This document shows positions 37,082 to 46,069 of a stretch of DNA of 64,000 nucleotides, in pieces. A program made the translations under genes and the position numbers. Every line of letters begins with the position of its first letter. The stretch's first letter is position 1. The DNA comes from Parvularcula marina (GTDB taxonomy: Bacteria; Pseudomonadota; Alphaproteobacteria; Caulobacterales; Parvularculaceae), in assembly GCF_003399445.1 (NCBI RefSeq), contig NZ_QUQO01000001.1, forward strand, positions 1,671,001 through 1,735,000. Direction: 5' to 3'. The notes beneath the pieces were generated by a model, which searched no databases, was not told where the DNA came from, and saw nothing but the letters and a program-made list of their open reading frames with translations.

Positions 37082-40000
37082 TTTCCGCACCCCCGTCATC
37101 ACCACGCACCGCCCATTCCCCGCGCCGGGCGAGCAGATCATAATCTCCTGTATCAGCAGCTTTCTTGGGATAGATCTGTGAACGGAATGGCCGTTCTCCG
37201 GAGAGCATGGCCTCGAGCAATTCCCTCAGGCGGCGGTCCACTTCCTCAATATGGTCGGCCAGATCCTGCCCCCAAAGCTCGCCCTTATAATCTCTGCCGT
37301 CAGCCTTGAGGTCGCCGAAGATCGGCGCATCGAGCTCCTTCAGGATCGGCAGATAGGCAATCCGGTGGGTGCCTGACGCTTCGAATTTCTCGAACGCTCC
37401 TGCGCGCGCCATCAGAGCCAGAATGCTCAATTGCGGATCAAAGGCGAGGTCCTGCCGCATCGTTGGCGGCACACCGGTTTTGTAGTCGATGATACTCAGC
37501 AGGCCATCCTGACGCCGATCAATCCGGTCGGCGCGGCCATTCAGGCGCATCTCGCCGGAGGGCAGGTTCAATGTCCAGAGGCCCGTCTTTTCGAACCAGC
37601 TCTCTGAAAGCTCCGAGGCAAGACTTTCCTGAAGCACCTGCCAGTTCGCGAGCGCCCTTGCCGTATCGCGCCGCCAGAAGACAAGGTAATCCATCGGAAT
37701 GCGGTATTTCCTGAAGACTTCAACAAGCAGATCCTCACCCCGCGCTTCCCAAACGCCGGGCTCCTCTCCCAATGCCTGGAAAAGGTCGTGATAGACATTG
37801 CCGCGCTCGGCATATCCGACCGGCATGTCGAGCGGCTGCAGATGTTTGAGCTTCAGCACTTGCCGCGCATAGATCGCATAAGGATCACGCATCAACCGGC
37901 CGATGGCGGTGACACTCAGCTCCGGCGGCATCGCTGATTTTGGCGGCACCGGCTCAGGCGGCGGGGCGTGTGCGATCTCAGACGCCGGCGGCGCCTCCCG
38001 GATCGCCCGAAGCGCACGCAGGCTGTCGGTGATATCGACATCCTTTTGCAGGCCGCCAGCCCGAAGAAAGCTTTCAATCCGTACCCACCAGCGTGAGGCA
38101 CTAGCCGGAGAGCGCCCCTGCCGCATGGACCGGCTGAGCACGACATCGGGCCGGGCCGCGTGCTGTTCAAAGTCATGCGCCGCCCGGCCGATCGACTGTT
38201 CAGGTGCCGCAAGACCGAGCGAGACCCGCATCTGCCGCGACAGGAAGGGATCCTCTGGCGCTGCATCAGGCCAGACGCCTTCATTCAGCCCCGCAAGAAT
38301 GGTGAGATCCGCTGTCTGTAGCCGCGCCTCAACCAGTCCGTAAACAAACAGCCTTGGGTGACCGACCCCGACGCGGCGGACGACAGCGCTGCCGAGCAAG
38401 GCCTCGAAAAGATCGGCATAATTTGTCCCCGCTGGATCTTGCGGTAAGACCGGAGAGGTCAGAAGGCCATCAATCGTGCCCGATAACAGCTCGCCATCCT
38501 CATAGCGCCATAGGCGGGTGACCCCTTCCTCCGTATCCGTTGCAGAAAGTCTTTCGGCCAGATCGGTCATCACGGATATCTGCTCGGCCAGCGAGCCGGC
38601 CCCCACAAACTGGTCGAGATGGCCAGACAGAAGATCGAGCAGCGGCAACGCTGCGGGCAGCTTCTCCCCAAGCACGGGACTAAGACCCGAGATGAGATCC
38701 GCCCAGCACGGATATTTCACGCCGCGCAGCTCCAGATCGATCCGCCGGGCCGCCTGCCGCGCCGTATCGAGATCCTGCCCCCATTGGCAGAGCTCATGAT
38801 TGAGGATCTGCATGAGAGCCGCACCACTTGACGAATCACCGAGCCACGCCGCCACAGCGCGCATGAATGTCCCCCGGAATGTACCGCCAAGGGGCGTGCC
38901 GCCTGTGTCGTCAACATCAATGCTCCATGCCCGGAGCTTTGCGCAGACCCGCCGCGCCAGATCCCGGTCCGGCGTCATCAGCATGGCCGTCCGGTACGGC
39001 ACATCCAGCGCCTCACGCAATAACAGACTGATCAGCGCGGCCTCTTCATCGGGGCTCTCAGCGGCCAGCAGGCGAAGCCCCTCACAGGCGGCACGCAGCT
39101 CTCCGGCATCTTGCAAAGCGGCAAAGCCGTCATACCAGCTATCGGTCGCATTGGCGGGCCGCAGGGCAAGGCTCAGAAAGGCACGTCGGGGCTGGAGCGA
39201 ATCTTCTCCCTCCGCCCACGGCAGAACTTCACTGCGTGGCAAGTCATCCAAATCATTTTTCAGCCAGTCACGGAAAATTGCCTGCGGATGGGGCGCTTCG
39301 ATTGCTTCCCACGCTTCTGCGTCCATCTCCGGCTCGAAACCCGGCAGGATGACGACGCCTGCTTCACTCATCGCAACGCGCGCCATGAATCGGCTTGTGG
39401 CTTTTACTGTGCCCAGAGAGCCCGCCACGATCACCGGATCCTGCGGCGCATAAAGCAGCACTTCCCCAAGCTCATTGAGGATCGCCGTCCGGCGCTCCGC
39501 GCCTTCCATCCAACCTTGCGCCTCAAGGATCTGCGGCCAAGCAGACCCGAGGATCGACAGGAAATCGAGCTGTTCCGCCCAGTGTTTTGCGACATCGCCC
39601 TCAAGGTCGCCGGAGGAGAATGTCTCAAGCTGCGAATAATGCACATCATCCCGGTGCAGACCATCGAGAAAGCGCCCGAGCAGTTCGCCTGTGCGGATCG
39701 CGCTGGGCCAGTCCGCGCCCCGATCCTGCGCAATCTCCTTGGCTCGCACCAGATGCGCAAGCTGGAGGCGGCGGGTCACGGGGTCCGCTGACGGTTTCAG
39801 CTCCAGTGCCGCCGCCGGGGGTTGGCCTGAAATAATGAGGTCTTCCTCATCAAGATCACCTAATGCACGCAGACGCGGCAGGAGAGTCACCTCCCCTTCG
39901 CCGAGGTCACCGAAAAGCTGAGCCGCCGTCCGGATCGCGCGGCGGTTCGGCAGGAAGAGTGTCAGGCGAGACAACCCGATCGGGTCATCCTTATACGCCT

Positions 40001-40106
40001 CAACAATCGGCGCGATCAGCTCGCGCAGGAAATCGGCCCCTGCCGGAATGGTCGCGACCGCAGGGGATCGCGCAAGATGCGCCGAGAGAAAGGCCGGGGC
40101 CTTCAC
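37071..40106 (-). CDS. addB: Double-strand-break repair protein AddB
   Basis: About 1011 residues. The GTG at 40106 is the start because it overlaps the murU stop in a GTGA; upstream frame-open sequence runs into murU. The N-terminal half is an inactivated helicase (LTLFLPNRRAIRTAAQLFGD), and the C-terminal nuclease shows LNGRADRIDRRQDGLLSIIDYKTGVPP. I see no C-terminal Fe-S cysteine cluster, in line with the alphaproteobacterial type. AddB recognises the recombination hot-spot sequence and nicks one strand within AddAB. Confidence 0.93.
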   Translation of the reverse strand: MKAPAFLSAHLARSPAVATIPAGADFLRELIAPIVEAYKDDPIGLSRLTLFLPNRRAIRTAAQLFGDLGEGEVTLLPRLRALGDLDEEDLIISGQPPAAALELKPSADPVTRRLQLAHLVRAKEIAQDRGADWPSAIRTGELLGRFLDGLHRDDVHYSQLETFSSGDLEGDVAKHWAEQLDFLSILGSAWPQILEAQGWMEGAERRTAILNELGEVLLYAPQDPVIVAGSLGTVKATSRFMARVAMSEAGVVILPGFEPEMDAEAWEAIEAPHPQAIFRDWLKNDLDDLPRSEVLPWAEGEDSLQPRRAFLSLALRPANATDSWYDGFAALQDAGELRAACEGLRLLAAESPDEEAALISLLLREALDVPYRTAMLMTPDRDLARRVCAKLRAWSIDVDDTGGTPLGGTFRGTFMRAVAAWLGDSSSGAALMQILNHELCQWGQDLDTARQAARRIDLELRGVKYPCWADLISGLSPVLGEKLPAALPLLDLLSGHLDQFVGAGSLAEQISVMTDLAERLSATDTEEGVTRLWRYEDGELLSGTIDGLLTSPVLPQDPAGTNYADLFEALLGSAVVRRVGVGHPRLFVYGLVEARLQTADLTILAGLNEGVWPDAAPEDPFLSRQMRVSLGLAAPEQSIGRAAHDFEQHAARPDVVLSRSMRQGRSPASASRWWVRIESFLRAGGLQKDVDITDSLRALRAIREAPPASEIAHAPPPEPVPPKSAMPPELSVTAIGRLMRDPYAIYARQVLKLKHLQPLDMPVGYAERGNVYHDLFQALGEEPGVWEARGEDLLVEVFRKYRIPMDYLVFWRRDTARALANWQVLQESLASELSESWFEKTGLWTLNLPSGEMRLNGRADRIDRRQDGLLSIIDYKTGVPPTMRQDLAFDPQLSILALMARAGAFEKFEASGTHRIAYLPILKELDAPIFGDLKADGRDYKGELWGQDLADHIEEVDRRLRELLEAMLSGERPFRSQIYPKKAADTGDYDLLARRGEWAVRGDDGGAENGD

Positions 40107-40807
40107 ACCCCCTCCCCGAGAAGTTCTGTTGCCGCGTGATAGCCCGCCGGATCCCCGACATGCATCCATCGTCCGTCATGAATAAGGCCGAAGAGCCGCC
40201 CATTCTCCATGGCGCGCTCCCAGAAGACGCGTGTGGATTTGGGCGCAGGCTCCTCCCCTGCCCAAAGGCGGGGATGAATGATCTGCAGTCCGGTGAAAAC
40301 GTATTTCTCGCTATCGCCATCCCAGGAGAGCTTCCCCTCCGCATCGAGATGAAAATCGCCATGTCCGTCATAGCCGGAGGTCATCGCGACGGGGACGAGC
40401 AGGAGAAGTGCATCCATTTCCTCATCGCTCCACGCTTCACGCAACTTCTTGACCGGTCCGCCATTTTCATGCGGCAGGATGGCATCCGTATTGGTACAGA
40501 AGACCGGCTCCTCACCCAGCAAGGAGGATGCCTTGATGAGCCCGCCGCCGGTTTCCATCAATTGCTCACGCTCATCGGAGACGATGATCTCGGGCAATGT
40601 GATTTCTGCCAGATGGGCTTCCATCTTATCGGCCTTATAATGAACATTGACCACGGCGCGCGTCACCCCGCCTGCCGAGAGAAGGTCTAGAGACCAGTCG
40701 ATCAGCGGCTTGCCCGCGACCGGCACCAGCGGCTTTGGCAGATCGCCAGAGACCTCACGAAAGCGGGTGCCGAGGCCCGCGGCCAGCACCATGGCGGTGT
40801 CGATCAT
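40103..40807 (-). CDS. murU: N-acetylmuramate-1-phosphate uridylyltransferase MurU-like
   Basis: A 234-residue nucleotidyltransferase with MVLAAGLGTRFREVSGDLPKPLVPVAGKPLIDW at the N-terminus and a bacterial glycosyl-1-phosphate nucleotidylyltransferase core. Lying next to an AmgK-like kinase identifies it as MurU, which turns MurNAc-1-phosphate and UTP into UDP-MurNAc in a cell-wall recycling route that bypasses MurA. Substrate preference is inferred from context and family. Both gene ends overlap their neighbours by 4 bases (amgK ATGA, addB GTGA). Confidence 0.88.
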   Translation of the reverse strand: MIDTAMVLAAGLGTRFREVSGDLPKPLVPVAGKPLIDWSLDLLSAGGVTRAVVNVHYKADKMEAHLAEITLPEIIVSDEREQLMETGGGLIKASSLLGEEPVFCTNTDAILPHENGGPVKKLREAWSDEEMDALLLLVPVAMTSGYDGHGDFHLDAEGKLSWDGDSEKYVFTGLQIIHPRLWAGEEPAPKSTRVFWERAMENGRLFGLIHDGRWMHVGDPAGYHAATELLGEGV

Positions 40808-41877
40808 GACGCACCCCCGAAATCAGAAAGGAGCGAGGGCATATATTGCTCAAACCACGGACGAATGGCGGCGGCATCCGGGCGATCAAGATCGCGACGG
40901 AAATGCGCCTCGACACGCGGCAAGAGGCCGTCATATTTCGGCTTGCCGTCGCGCCGGGTGAGCCGCGCGAAAATGCCGAGGATCTTGGCGTTCCGCTGGG
41001 CAGCAAGGATAGCATAATCGCGGATGAAGCCTACATCGCCCGCCGCCACATCATCGTGCAGCTCTCTGGCAAGGCCGGTATCGACATCCCGCCGGGCATC
41101 CTCGAGCAGGGAGACAACATCGTATGCAGGCTGACCAATCAGCGCGTCCTGAAAATCGATCACGGCAAGCGGGCCGTCTTCGGGCACAAGGATGTTCTCG
41201 GCATGGAAATCCCGCAATGTCAGGGCACGCGGCTCGCTCAGCCGTTCGAGAAGGGCATGCCACATGGCGCGATAGGCCTCGATGGCATCGCCCGACAGCT
41301 CGGCCCCGCGATGCGGCGCATACCATTCCGGCAGCAGCATGGCCTCGGCCTCATAGGCCACCCGGTCATAGGTCTGCAGCGCCCAGTTTGAGACCTGCCC
41401 CGGCGCGATCCTATTCTCCCTTAGCGGACGAATAGCCTCCAGCGCCGCAGCATAGAGCGCACCTTCATCTTCGCCTGCCTCGATCGCATGGACCAGCAGG
41501 CGGTCGCCAAAGTCCTCAATGACGGCAAATCCGCCCACCGGGTCATCGGCAAATATGCGCGGCGTGCGCACACCCACCTCGCGCAAGTAATCCGCAAGCG
41601 ACGTAAAGGCCTCAAGCCGGGGACCCGCGAGCCGCGCCATGGCGTTATAGCCAAGCTCGCGCCGTGCGGATTCATCCGCATCGGGCGGGCAGGCAGCGGT
41701 CTCGGCACCCGGCGGCGCATCCATCAGCAAGGCTGGGCTTTCCCCACCCGAAAGGCGGAAATAACGGCGGGTTGAGGCATCGGCCGTCAGCGGCTGGGGC
41801 GGTGTGCCTGCCCACCCCGTCCGCTCAAGGAAGGCTGCGCGCGCTGCCTCCCGGTTCGCCATCTCATCACCACTCAT
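40804..41877 (-). CDS. amgK: MurNAc/GlcNAc anomeric kinase (AmgK-like phosphotransferase)
   Basis: A 357-residue aminoglycoside-phosphotransferase-fold kinase. The N-terminal LTADASTRRYFRL nucleotide region, the catalytic LRDFHAENILV loop and the VIDFQDALIGQPAYDVVSLLEDARRDV segment are the APH signature with Asp residues in place. AmgK phosphorylates C1 of MurNAc and GlcNAc, feeding MurU. ATG 41877 is used; ATG 41862 is an alternative. It sits between tsaE (4-base overlap) and murU. Confidence 0.88.
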   Translation of the reverse strand: MSGDEMANREAARAAFLERTGWAGTPPQPLTADASTRRYFRLSGGESPALLMDAPPGAETAACPPDADESARRELGYNAMARLAGPRLEAFTSLADYLREVGVRTPRIFADDPVGGFAVIEDFGDRLLVHAIEAGEDEGALYAAALEAIRPLRENRIAPGQVSNWALQTYDRVAYEAEAMLLPEWYAPHRGAELSGDAIEAYRAMWHALLERLSEPRALTLRDFHAENILVPEDGPLAVIDFQDALIGQPAYDVVSLLEDARRDVDTGLARELHDDVAAGDVGFIRDYAILAAQRNAKILGIFARLTRRDGKPKYDGLLPRVEAHFRRDLDRPDAAAIRPWFEQYMPSLLSDFGGAS

Positions 41878-42323
41878 ACAAAGTCCTTTTCCGAAAGGCG
41901 CGCAGCCCAGTCTTCATCGCCGGCCAGCTCCCAAACCCTCGCGCCCGGCTCTTCTCTCGCCGTGACGGTTAGCGCCCCGCCGGGCAGATAGCCCTCGCCA
42001 TGTTCGGCCCATTCGACAATCAGGATGCCAGCCTCTGCTGCCTCATCCAGCCCCAGCTCCATCACCTCTTCGGGATCTTCCAGCCGATAAAGATCGGCAT
42101 GGGTGACCGGGGGCGTCGTCGCATATTGCTGGATCAGGGCGAAAGTCGGGCTCGGCACCTCGATCTCCTCCCCCGCCAGCGCGCGGATCAGGCCGCGGGC
42201 CAGCACGGTCTTGCCCATACCCAATGCGCCGGACAGGAAGACGGTATCGCCCGCGCGCAAAAGCGCGGCGAGCTGCCTGCCGATCCGATCCGTGTCTGAT
42301 TCGCTCCCTGCTCGGAGCGTCAT
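41874..42323 (-). CDS. tsaE: tRNA t6A biosynthesis ATPase TsaE
   Basis: A 149-residue P-loop protein: SGALGMGKTVLARGL (GxxGxGKT about 32-39), PSPTFALIQQY, THADLYRLEDPEEVMELGLDEA and VEWAEHGEGYLP. TsaE drives turnover of the TsaBDE complex in t6A37 synthesis. ATG 42323 gives the family's normal N-terminus, though no ribosome site is visible; an ATG at 42353 would add ten hydrophobic residues. It heads the tsaE-amgK-murU-addB-addA operon. Confidence 0.93.
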   Translation of the reverse strand: MTLRAGSESDTDRIGRQLAALLRAGDTVFLSGALGMGKTVLARGLIRALAGEEIEVPSPTFALIQQYATTPPVTHADLYRLEDPEEVMELGLDEAAEAGILIVEWAEHGEGYLPGGALTVTAREEPGARVWELAGDEDWAARLSEKDFV

Positions 42324-42408
42324 GAGAAGTGTCACGAGAAACAGTATAGCCATGTGGGGGCCCGCCGCGAACCCGCAAGACTTGAGCTTCTTTCCCCTAA
42401 GAGGCTAA

Positions 42409-42774
<366 letters not shown>

Positions 42775-42834
42775 GCTGACCGGCTTCATCTTGCGGCTTG
42801 ACTCCGCGCCTCATTTTCATGCTTTGTTCCCTTT

Positions 42835-43296
42835 GTGGACGACAGCCTCACCGATATTCCGCCCGGCTTTTCAGAGGCCGGGCTGCGCCCCGAAGTCACC
42901 GCGAAGCTGACCCGCGGGGTTGCGCGGCTGCTACGCCATATGGGCTGTGCAGTCCTGGCCGAGATGCGGCTGGCCAATGGTCGGCGCGCCGACCTGATGG
43001 GCATCTGCCCGAAAGGCACCCTCACCCTTATCGAGATCAAATCCTGCCGCGCCGACTTTGAGGTCGACAATAAATGGCCGGATTATCTCGACTGGGCCGA
43101 CCGGTTTTATTTCGCGGTCGATGAGGAATTCCCGCGCGAGCTGCTCCCCACAGACGAGGGCCTGATTATCGCGGACGGGTTTGGCGGAGACATCATCCGC
43201 CCCTCTCAAGATCGCAAGCTGAGCGGCGCGCGGCGCAAGGCCGTGACATTGCGCTTTGCCCGCCAAGCCGCCTTCGCAGGATTTTCCGAGGAATAA
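42835..43296 (+). CDS. mmcB: MmcB family DNA repair protein
   Basis: A 153-residue protein using a GTG start. It shows a PD-(D/E)XK-type core (GRRADLMGICPKGTLTLIEIKSCRADFEVDNKW) with Asp, Glu and Lys in the EIKS motif, followed by DYLDWADRFYFAV and the C-terminal RRKAVTLRFARQAA. The MmcB family contributes to survival of mitomycin C damage in Caulobacter. GTTC-N7-GGAC just before the start is only half of a LexA box. No other gene of the pathway is adjacent. Confidence 0.85.
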   Translation: MDDSLTDIPPGFSEAGLRPEVTAKLTRGVARLLRHMGCAVLAEMRLANGRRADLMGICPKGTLTLIEIKSCRADFEVDNKWPDYLDWADRFYFAVDEEFPRELLPTDEGLIIADGFGGDIIRPSQDRKLSGARRKAVTLRFARQAAFAGFSEE

Positions 43297-43394
43297 AGGG
43301 GGAGCGGCAAAGCAGGCCACCTTTGAAATCTGGCCGCGTCCGCACCCCCATATAGGTGGATGGTCGCATGCTTGCCGCCCCGCCCTCTGGGGTA

Positions 43395-43460
43395 TCAGGA
43401 ATGAGGGCAGTACCATTCCTGACATCGAATGACGGGTATGTTGGGCAGGTCCGTCATTCG
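43395..43460. repeat. Two tandem perfect inverted repeats
   Basis: TCAGGAATG (43395-43403) pairs with CATTCCTGA (43414-43422) across a 10-base loop. CGAATGACGG (43426-43435) pairs with CCGTCATTCG (43451-43460) across 15 bases. They sit between the convergent mmcB and HAD genes. Neither hairpin is followed by a T run on either strand, so they are not ordinary terminators. Confidence 0.6.
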
Positions 43461-43528
43461 TTCACAAAAACTTAACACAATTGGGACGGTTACGCAGAAA
43501 GAGTTTTCCCCCAGAAATTGTGATATTC

Positions 43529-44218
43529 TCACAGCATACGGAGGGCTATGGCCAGCTCAGAATGCGTCTCGATCAAACGATCCGCACCCGCTTCTTGCAG
43601 CTGATCCGCATGATCCTCAAGGCAATGCCCGCCACCGAGGAACCCCCAGACTGTTCCGCCTGCGGCCTTTCCGGCGGCAACACCATGCGCGCTATCCTCG
43701 ATAATGAGACATGAGGCCGGATCCACGCCAAGCTGTTCGGCCGCATAAAGAAAGATATCTGGTGCGGGCTTTCCATGCTCGACGAAATCCGCCGAATAGA
43801 CATGCCCGTCAAAATAAGGCGCCAGACCGTAACGGTTGACCTTGTCATCAAGATAGATCTGCGCAGATGAGGAGGCGACTGCCATTCTGTAGCCCAACTC
43901 ACGCGCCGTTTGCACAACGTCCAGAGCACCGGGCACAATTGTCATGGTATGTCGCTGTGCCCGCCGCGTCTCAATCATCCCGTCCCAGAGACTGGTGAAT
44001 TCCGCCTCCGACGGCATCCGGCCGAGAACAGCGCCATATTCATCCTGCAGCGCCGTTCTGAATAGGTCGGCGCGCATCCCATTGAACCGTCGGATCAGAT
44101 CCTCCGGCCCCCAATCAAATCCACGCTCATTGAGAAAGACGGCAACATCTTCAAGCCCGACGATTTCGCTGTCGACGAGCACACCATCACAGTCAAAAAG
44201 GATTGCAGCAAAAAGCAT
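43529..44218 (-). CDS. HAD-superfamily hydrolase (phosphoglycolate phosphatase/beta-PGM-like)
   Basis: A 229-residue protein with the HAD motifs: ILFDCDGVLVDSE (nucleophile Asp9 and acid Asp11), VASSSA (motif II Ser/Thr), GKPAPD (motif III Lys) and LIIEDSAHGV (motif IV Asp-Ser). The alpha-helical cap between motifs I and II places it with phosphoglycolate-phosphatase-like and beta-phosphoglucomutase-like enzymes. The substrate is not deducible. It lies 15 bases downstream of the LysR gene on the same strand. Confidence 0.9.
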   Translation of the reverse strand: MLFAAILFDCDGVLVDSEIVGLEDVAVFLNERGFDWGPEDLIRRFNGMRADLFRTALQDEYGAVLGRMPSEAEFTSLWDGMIETRRAQRHTMTIVPGALDVVQTARELGYRMAVASSSAQIYLDDKVNRYGLAPYFDGHVYSADFVEHGKPAPDIFLYAAEQLGVDPASCLIIEDSAHGVAAGKAAGGTVWGFLGGGHCLEDHADQLQEAGADRLIETHSELAIALRML

Positions 44219-44233
44219 GGCGCGCCCTTAGCC

Positions 44234-45196
44234 TTACGCCAGCTCTTCCGCTAGCCTGCTTGGATCCGCTTGAATACGGCTCATCGCGTCGTGCAGGCGA
44301 TCCCGCACGAAACGGTGGCGGGAGTTCTGTGTCCAGTTGGGGTGCCAGGCGATGACGAGGTCAAAAGACGGCACCTTCACGGGCGGCTCGAAAATATAAA
44401 GGTTCTTCGGCATCAGTCCCATCAGAAGCTGCGGGCCGGTCAGAACACAATCCGTATGCATCACGATTGGCAAGGCAAGCAGGAACGAAGATGTCGTGTA
44501 AGCGATGTTCCGGTGATAGCCCCGCTCTGTCAGCGCCCGATCAGTGAACCCTTCGGCCTTTCCTGCAGGCGCAACGAGCACATGATCAAGAGACAGGAAC
44601 TCTTCCAGCGTCAGCGGGTGGCCCGCCAATGGATGGTTTGCCCTCACGGCACTGACGAAGTTGTGCCGCGCAACGGGCCGGATGACGAAGTCTTCAATAC
44701 GGATGGTCGGCGGCAGGTCGAGTACCGGCGCCTCGGGCAGGAAACAAAGGTCGAGCTTGCCCGTCGCCAGCTCGCGCGCCGATTCAAGGCTGGGGCTTGA
44801 GAGATCAAGGCTCAACCCTGGTGCTTCCGACCGGATCACCTCTTCCCATAATTTGGCGATCAGTGCGCCGACATCATCCGTACACGCGATCCGAAAGCGG
44901 CCCTTTGCATGAACGGGGTCGAACGGGTCGGGCACGCGTAGGACTTCACGGCATTGCTCCATCGCATGGGCAACGACCGGCCGGAGTTCCTCGCCTAGCG
45001 GGGTCGGGATCATCTCGCCGCCGGTCTTGACCAGAAGCGGGTCACCGAACGCATCCCGCAGCTTGGCAAGCGCCCGTGAGGCCGCGGGCTGGGAAAGACC
45101 AATCTGGGCTGCTGCCGCCGTCACGCTGCGCTCTGACAGCAGCCAGTGCAGCGCCAGCAAGAGATTCAGGTCGAGGCCTTCAAGACGTCTGTCCAT
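44234..45196 (-). CDS. LysR family transcriptional regulator
   Basis: A 320-residue LTTR: N-terminal winged HTH (LNLLLALHWLLSERSVTAAAAQIGLSQPAASRALAKLRDAFGDPLLVKTG) and a substrate-binding domain (FRIACTDDVGALI, LDLCFLPEAPVLDLP). The target is unknown. It is divergent from a small secreted-protein gene across an A+T-rich region with a TGCAT-N9-ATGCA repeat. It could control that gene, itself, or the HAD phosphatase downstream. Confidence 0.94.
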   Translation of the reverse strand: MDRRLEGLDLNLLLALHWLLSERSVTAAAAQIGLSQPAASRALAKLRDAFGDPLLVKTGGEMIPTPLGEELRPVVAHAMEQCREVLRVPDPFDPVHAKGRFRIACTDDVGALIAKLWEEVIRSEAPGLSLDLSSPSLESARELATGKLDLCFLPEAPVLDLPPTIRIEDFVIRPVARHNFVSAVRANHPLAGHPLTLEEFLSLDHVLVAPAGKAEGFTDRALTERGYHRNIAYTTSSFLLALPIVMHTDCVLTGPQLLMGLMPKNLYIFEPPVKVPSFDLVIAWHPNWTQNSRHRFVRDRLHDAMSRIQADPSRLAEELA

Positions 45197-45229
45197 AATT
45201 CACATTTGGTATATTGAAAATGACTATTA

Positions 45230-45248
45230 TGCATTTGTGATATATGCA
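45230..45248. promoter_or_regulatory. Inverted repeat in the LysR divergent promoter region
   Basis: TGCAT (45230-45234) and ATGCA (45244-45248) form an inverted repeat with nine bases between. It lies in the A+T-rich 112 bases between the LysR start and the small secreted-protein gene. LysR regulators usually bind such interrupted dyads. Which gene is controlled is not shown by sequence. Confidence 0.4.
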
Positions 45249-45308
45249 CTGCACACTTAGGTCAAGGGTGACCGGCGCGGGATCGGTCGCCAGTTCAAGA
45301 GGACCATC

Positions 45309-45575
45309 ATGTTCATTCGCTCCACTCTCATTGCCGGCGCAGCTCTGATCGCTGCAGCCAGCGCCCCTGCCCATGCGAACACCCAGGAAGAGGTGGAACT
45401 GTGTCTGGCTGCACTTAGCCAGGAAGCGCCTGACGCCAAATTCTCCTTCAAACGGAAAAGTGGCGGCGCGCTTGCTAAACTGAAATTCGAAATGGTGTCC
45501 GCTGACGGCGAGAAGAAAAGCGTCGTTTGCAAGGTCCGCAAGGGCGAAGTCGAAGAACTCGACATGGACGCATAA
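45309..45575 (+). CDS. Unrecognised small secreted protein
   Basis: An 88-residue protein with GAGGA before the ATG. A signal peptide (MFIRSTLIAGAALIAAASAPAHA) precedes a 65-residue mature domain rich in Lys and Glu, with two cysteines (ELCLAAL, SVVCKVRKG) that could form a disulfide. I do not recognise it. A strong bidirectional terminator follows 35 bases after the stop. It may be the target of the divergent LysR regulator. Confidence 0.75.
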   Translation: MFIRSTLIAGAALIAAASAPAHANTQEEVELCLAALSQEAPDAKFSFKRKSGGALAKLKFEMVSADGEKKSVVCKVRKGEVEELDMDA

Positions 45576-45606
45576 GCCGCTCCCGGCTTTTAGAATGCCC
45601 AATGTG

Positions 45607-45634
45607 AAAACGGCCCCTTTCGGGGCCGTTTTTT
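45607..45634. terminator. Bidirectional terminator
   Basis: An 11-bp stem (AAAACGGCCCC at 45607-45617 with GGGGCCGTTTT at 45622-45632) with a TTTC loop, then more T's on the right. It lies between the convergent small secreted-protein gene and the glycine-rich protein gene. Confidence 0.9.
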
Positions 45635-45637
45635 GTT

Positions 45638-45949
45638 TTATTTCTTGGTCATCTGCTTGGCGACAACACCGCCGCCGCCGCCGAGAATACCGCCGCCAAT
45701 GGCGCCTTCGACGATGTTCTGCAGATAGGTCATCAGCATATTGGCATCATCGCCAGAAGCCAGAACCTCATTGAGACCCGCCTGGTCGGCGCCAAAGCCG
45801 CCAGCAAGACCCCCGAGAAGGCCGCCCAGCGTCCCTGTCGTCAGACCGCCACGCAGCAGTTTGGACAGGATCGGCCCGAGAATGGCCCCAGCCACCCCGT
45901 TGGTGACGAGTTCAGGATGTGCCTGAATCCAGTCGAGAATTTGTTCCAT
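45638..45949 (-). CDS. Unrecognised glycine-rich membrane-interacting protein
   Basis: A 103-residue protein with no signal peptide. Helical segments are rich in Gly in an alternating pattern (GVAGAILGPILSKLL, GTLGGLLGGLAGGFG, EGAIGGGILGGGGGVV), like glycine-zipper helices that insert into membranes. The ends are charged (MEQILDWIQ, QMTKK). I recognise no named family. It seems monocistronic, with about 120 bases to the DUF4386 gene upstream. Confidence 0.65.
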   Translation of the reverse strand: MEQILDWIQAHPELVTNGVAGAILGPILSKLLRGGLTTGTLGGLLGGLAGGFGADQAGLNEVLASGDDANMLMTYLQNIVEGAIGGGILGGGGGVVAKQMTKK

Positions 45950-46069
45950 CTGTTCGTTACCCCTCTAGTTCGGTACGCGTTTCGCCCCCGTAAGGGTTAA
46001 GAAAGCTGATCTAGGTTATCCCGTCCAGCTATTTTCCAGCAGCCAGAAGTGGCTCTGACACCGCTGAAA

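Noticed and set aside
42827-42841. Possible LexA box before mmcB
   Set aside because: Only GTTC-N7-GGAC is present (two mismatches in the second half) and it overlaps the start codon, although mmcB-type genes are damage-linked elsewhere.
43519-43533. TGTGA-N5-TCACA palindrome resembling a CRP/FNR site
   Set aside because: The spacer is 5, not 6, and it overlaps the stop end of the HAD gene, not a promoter.
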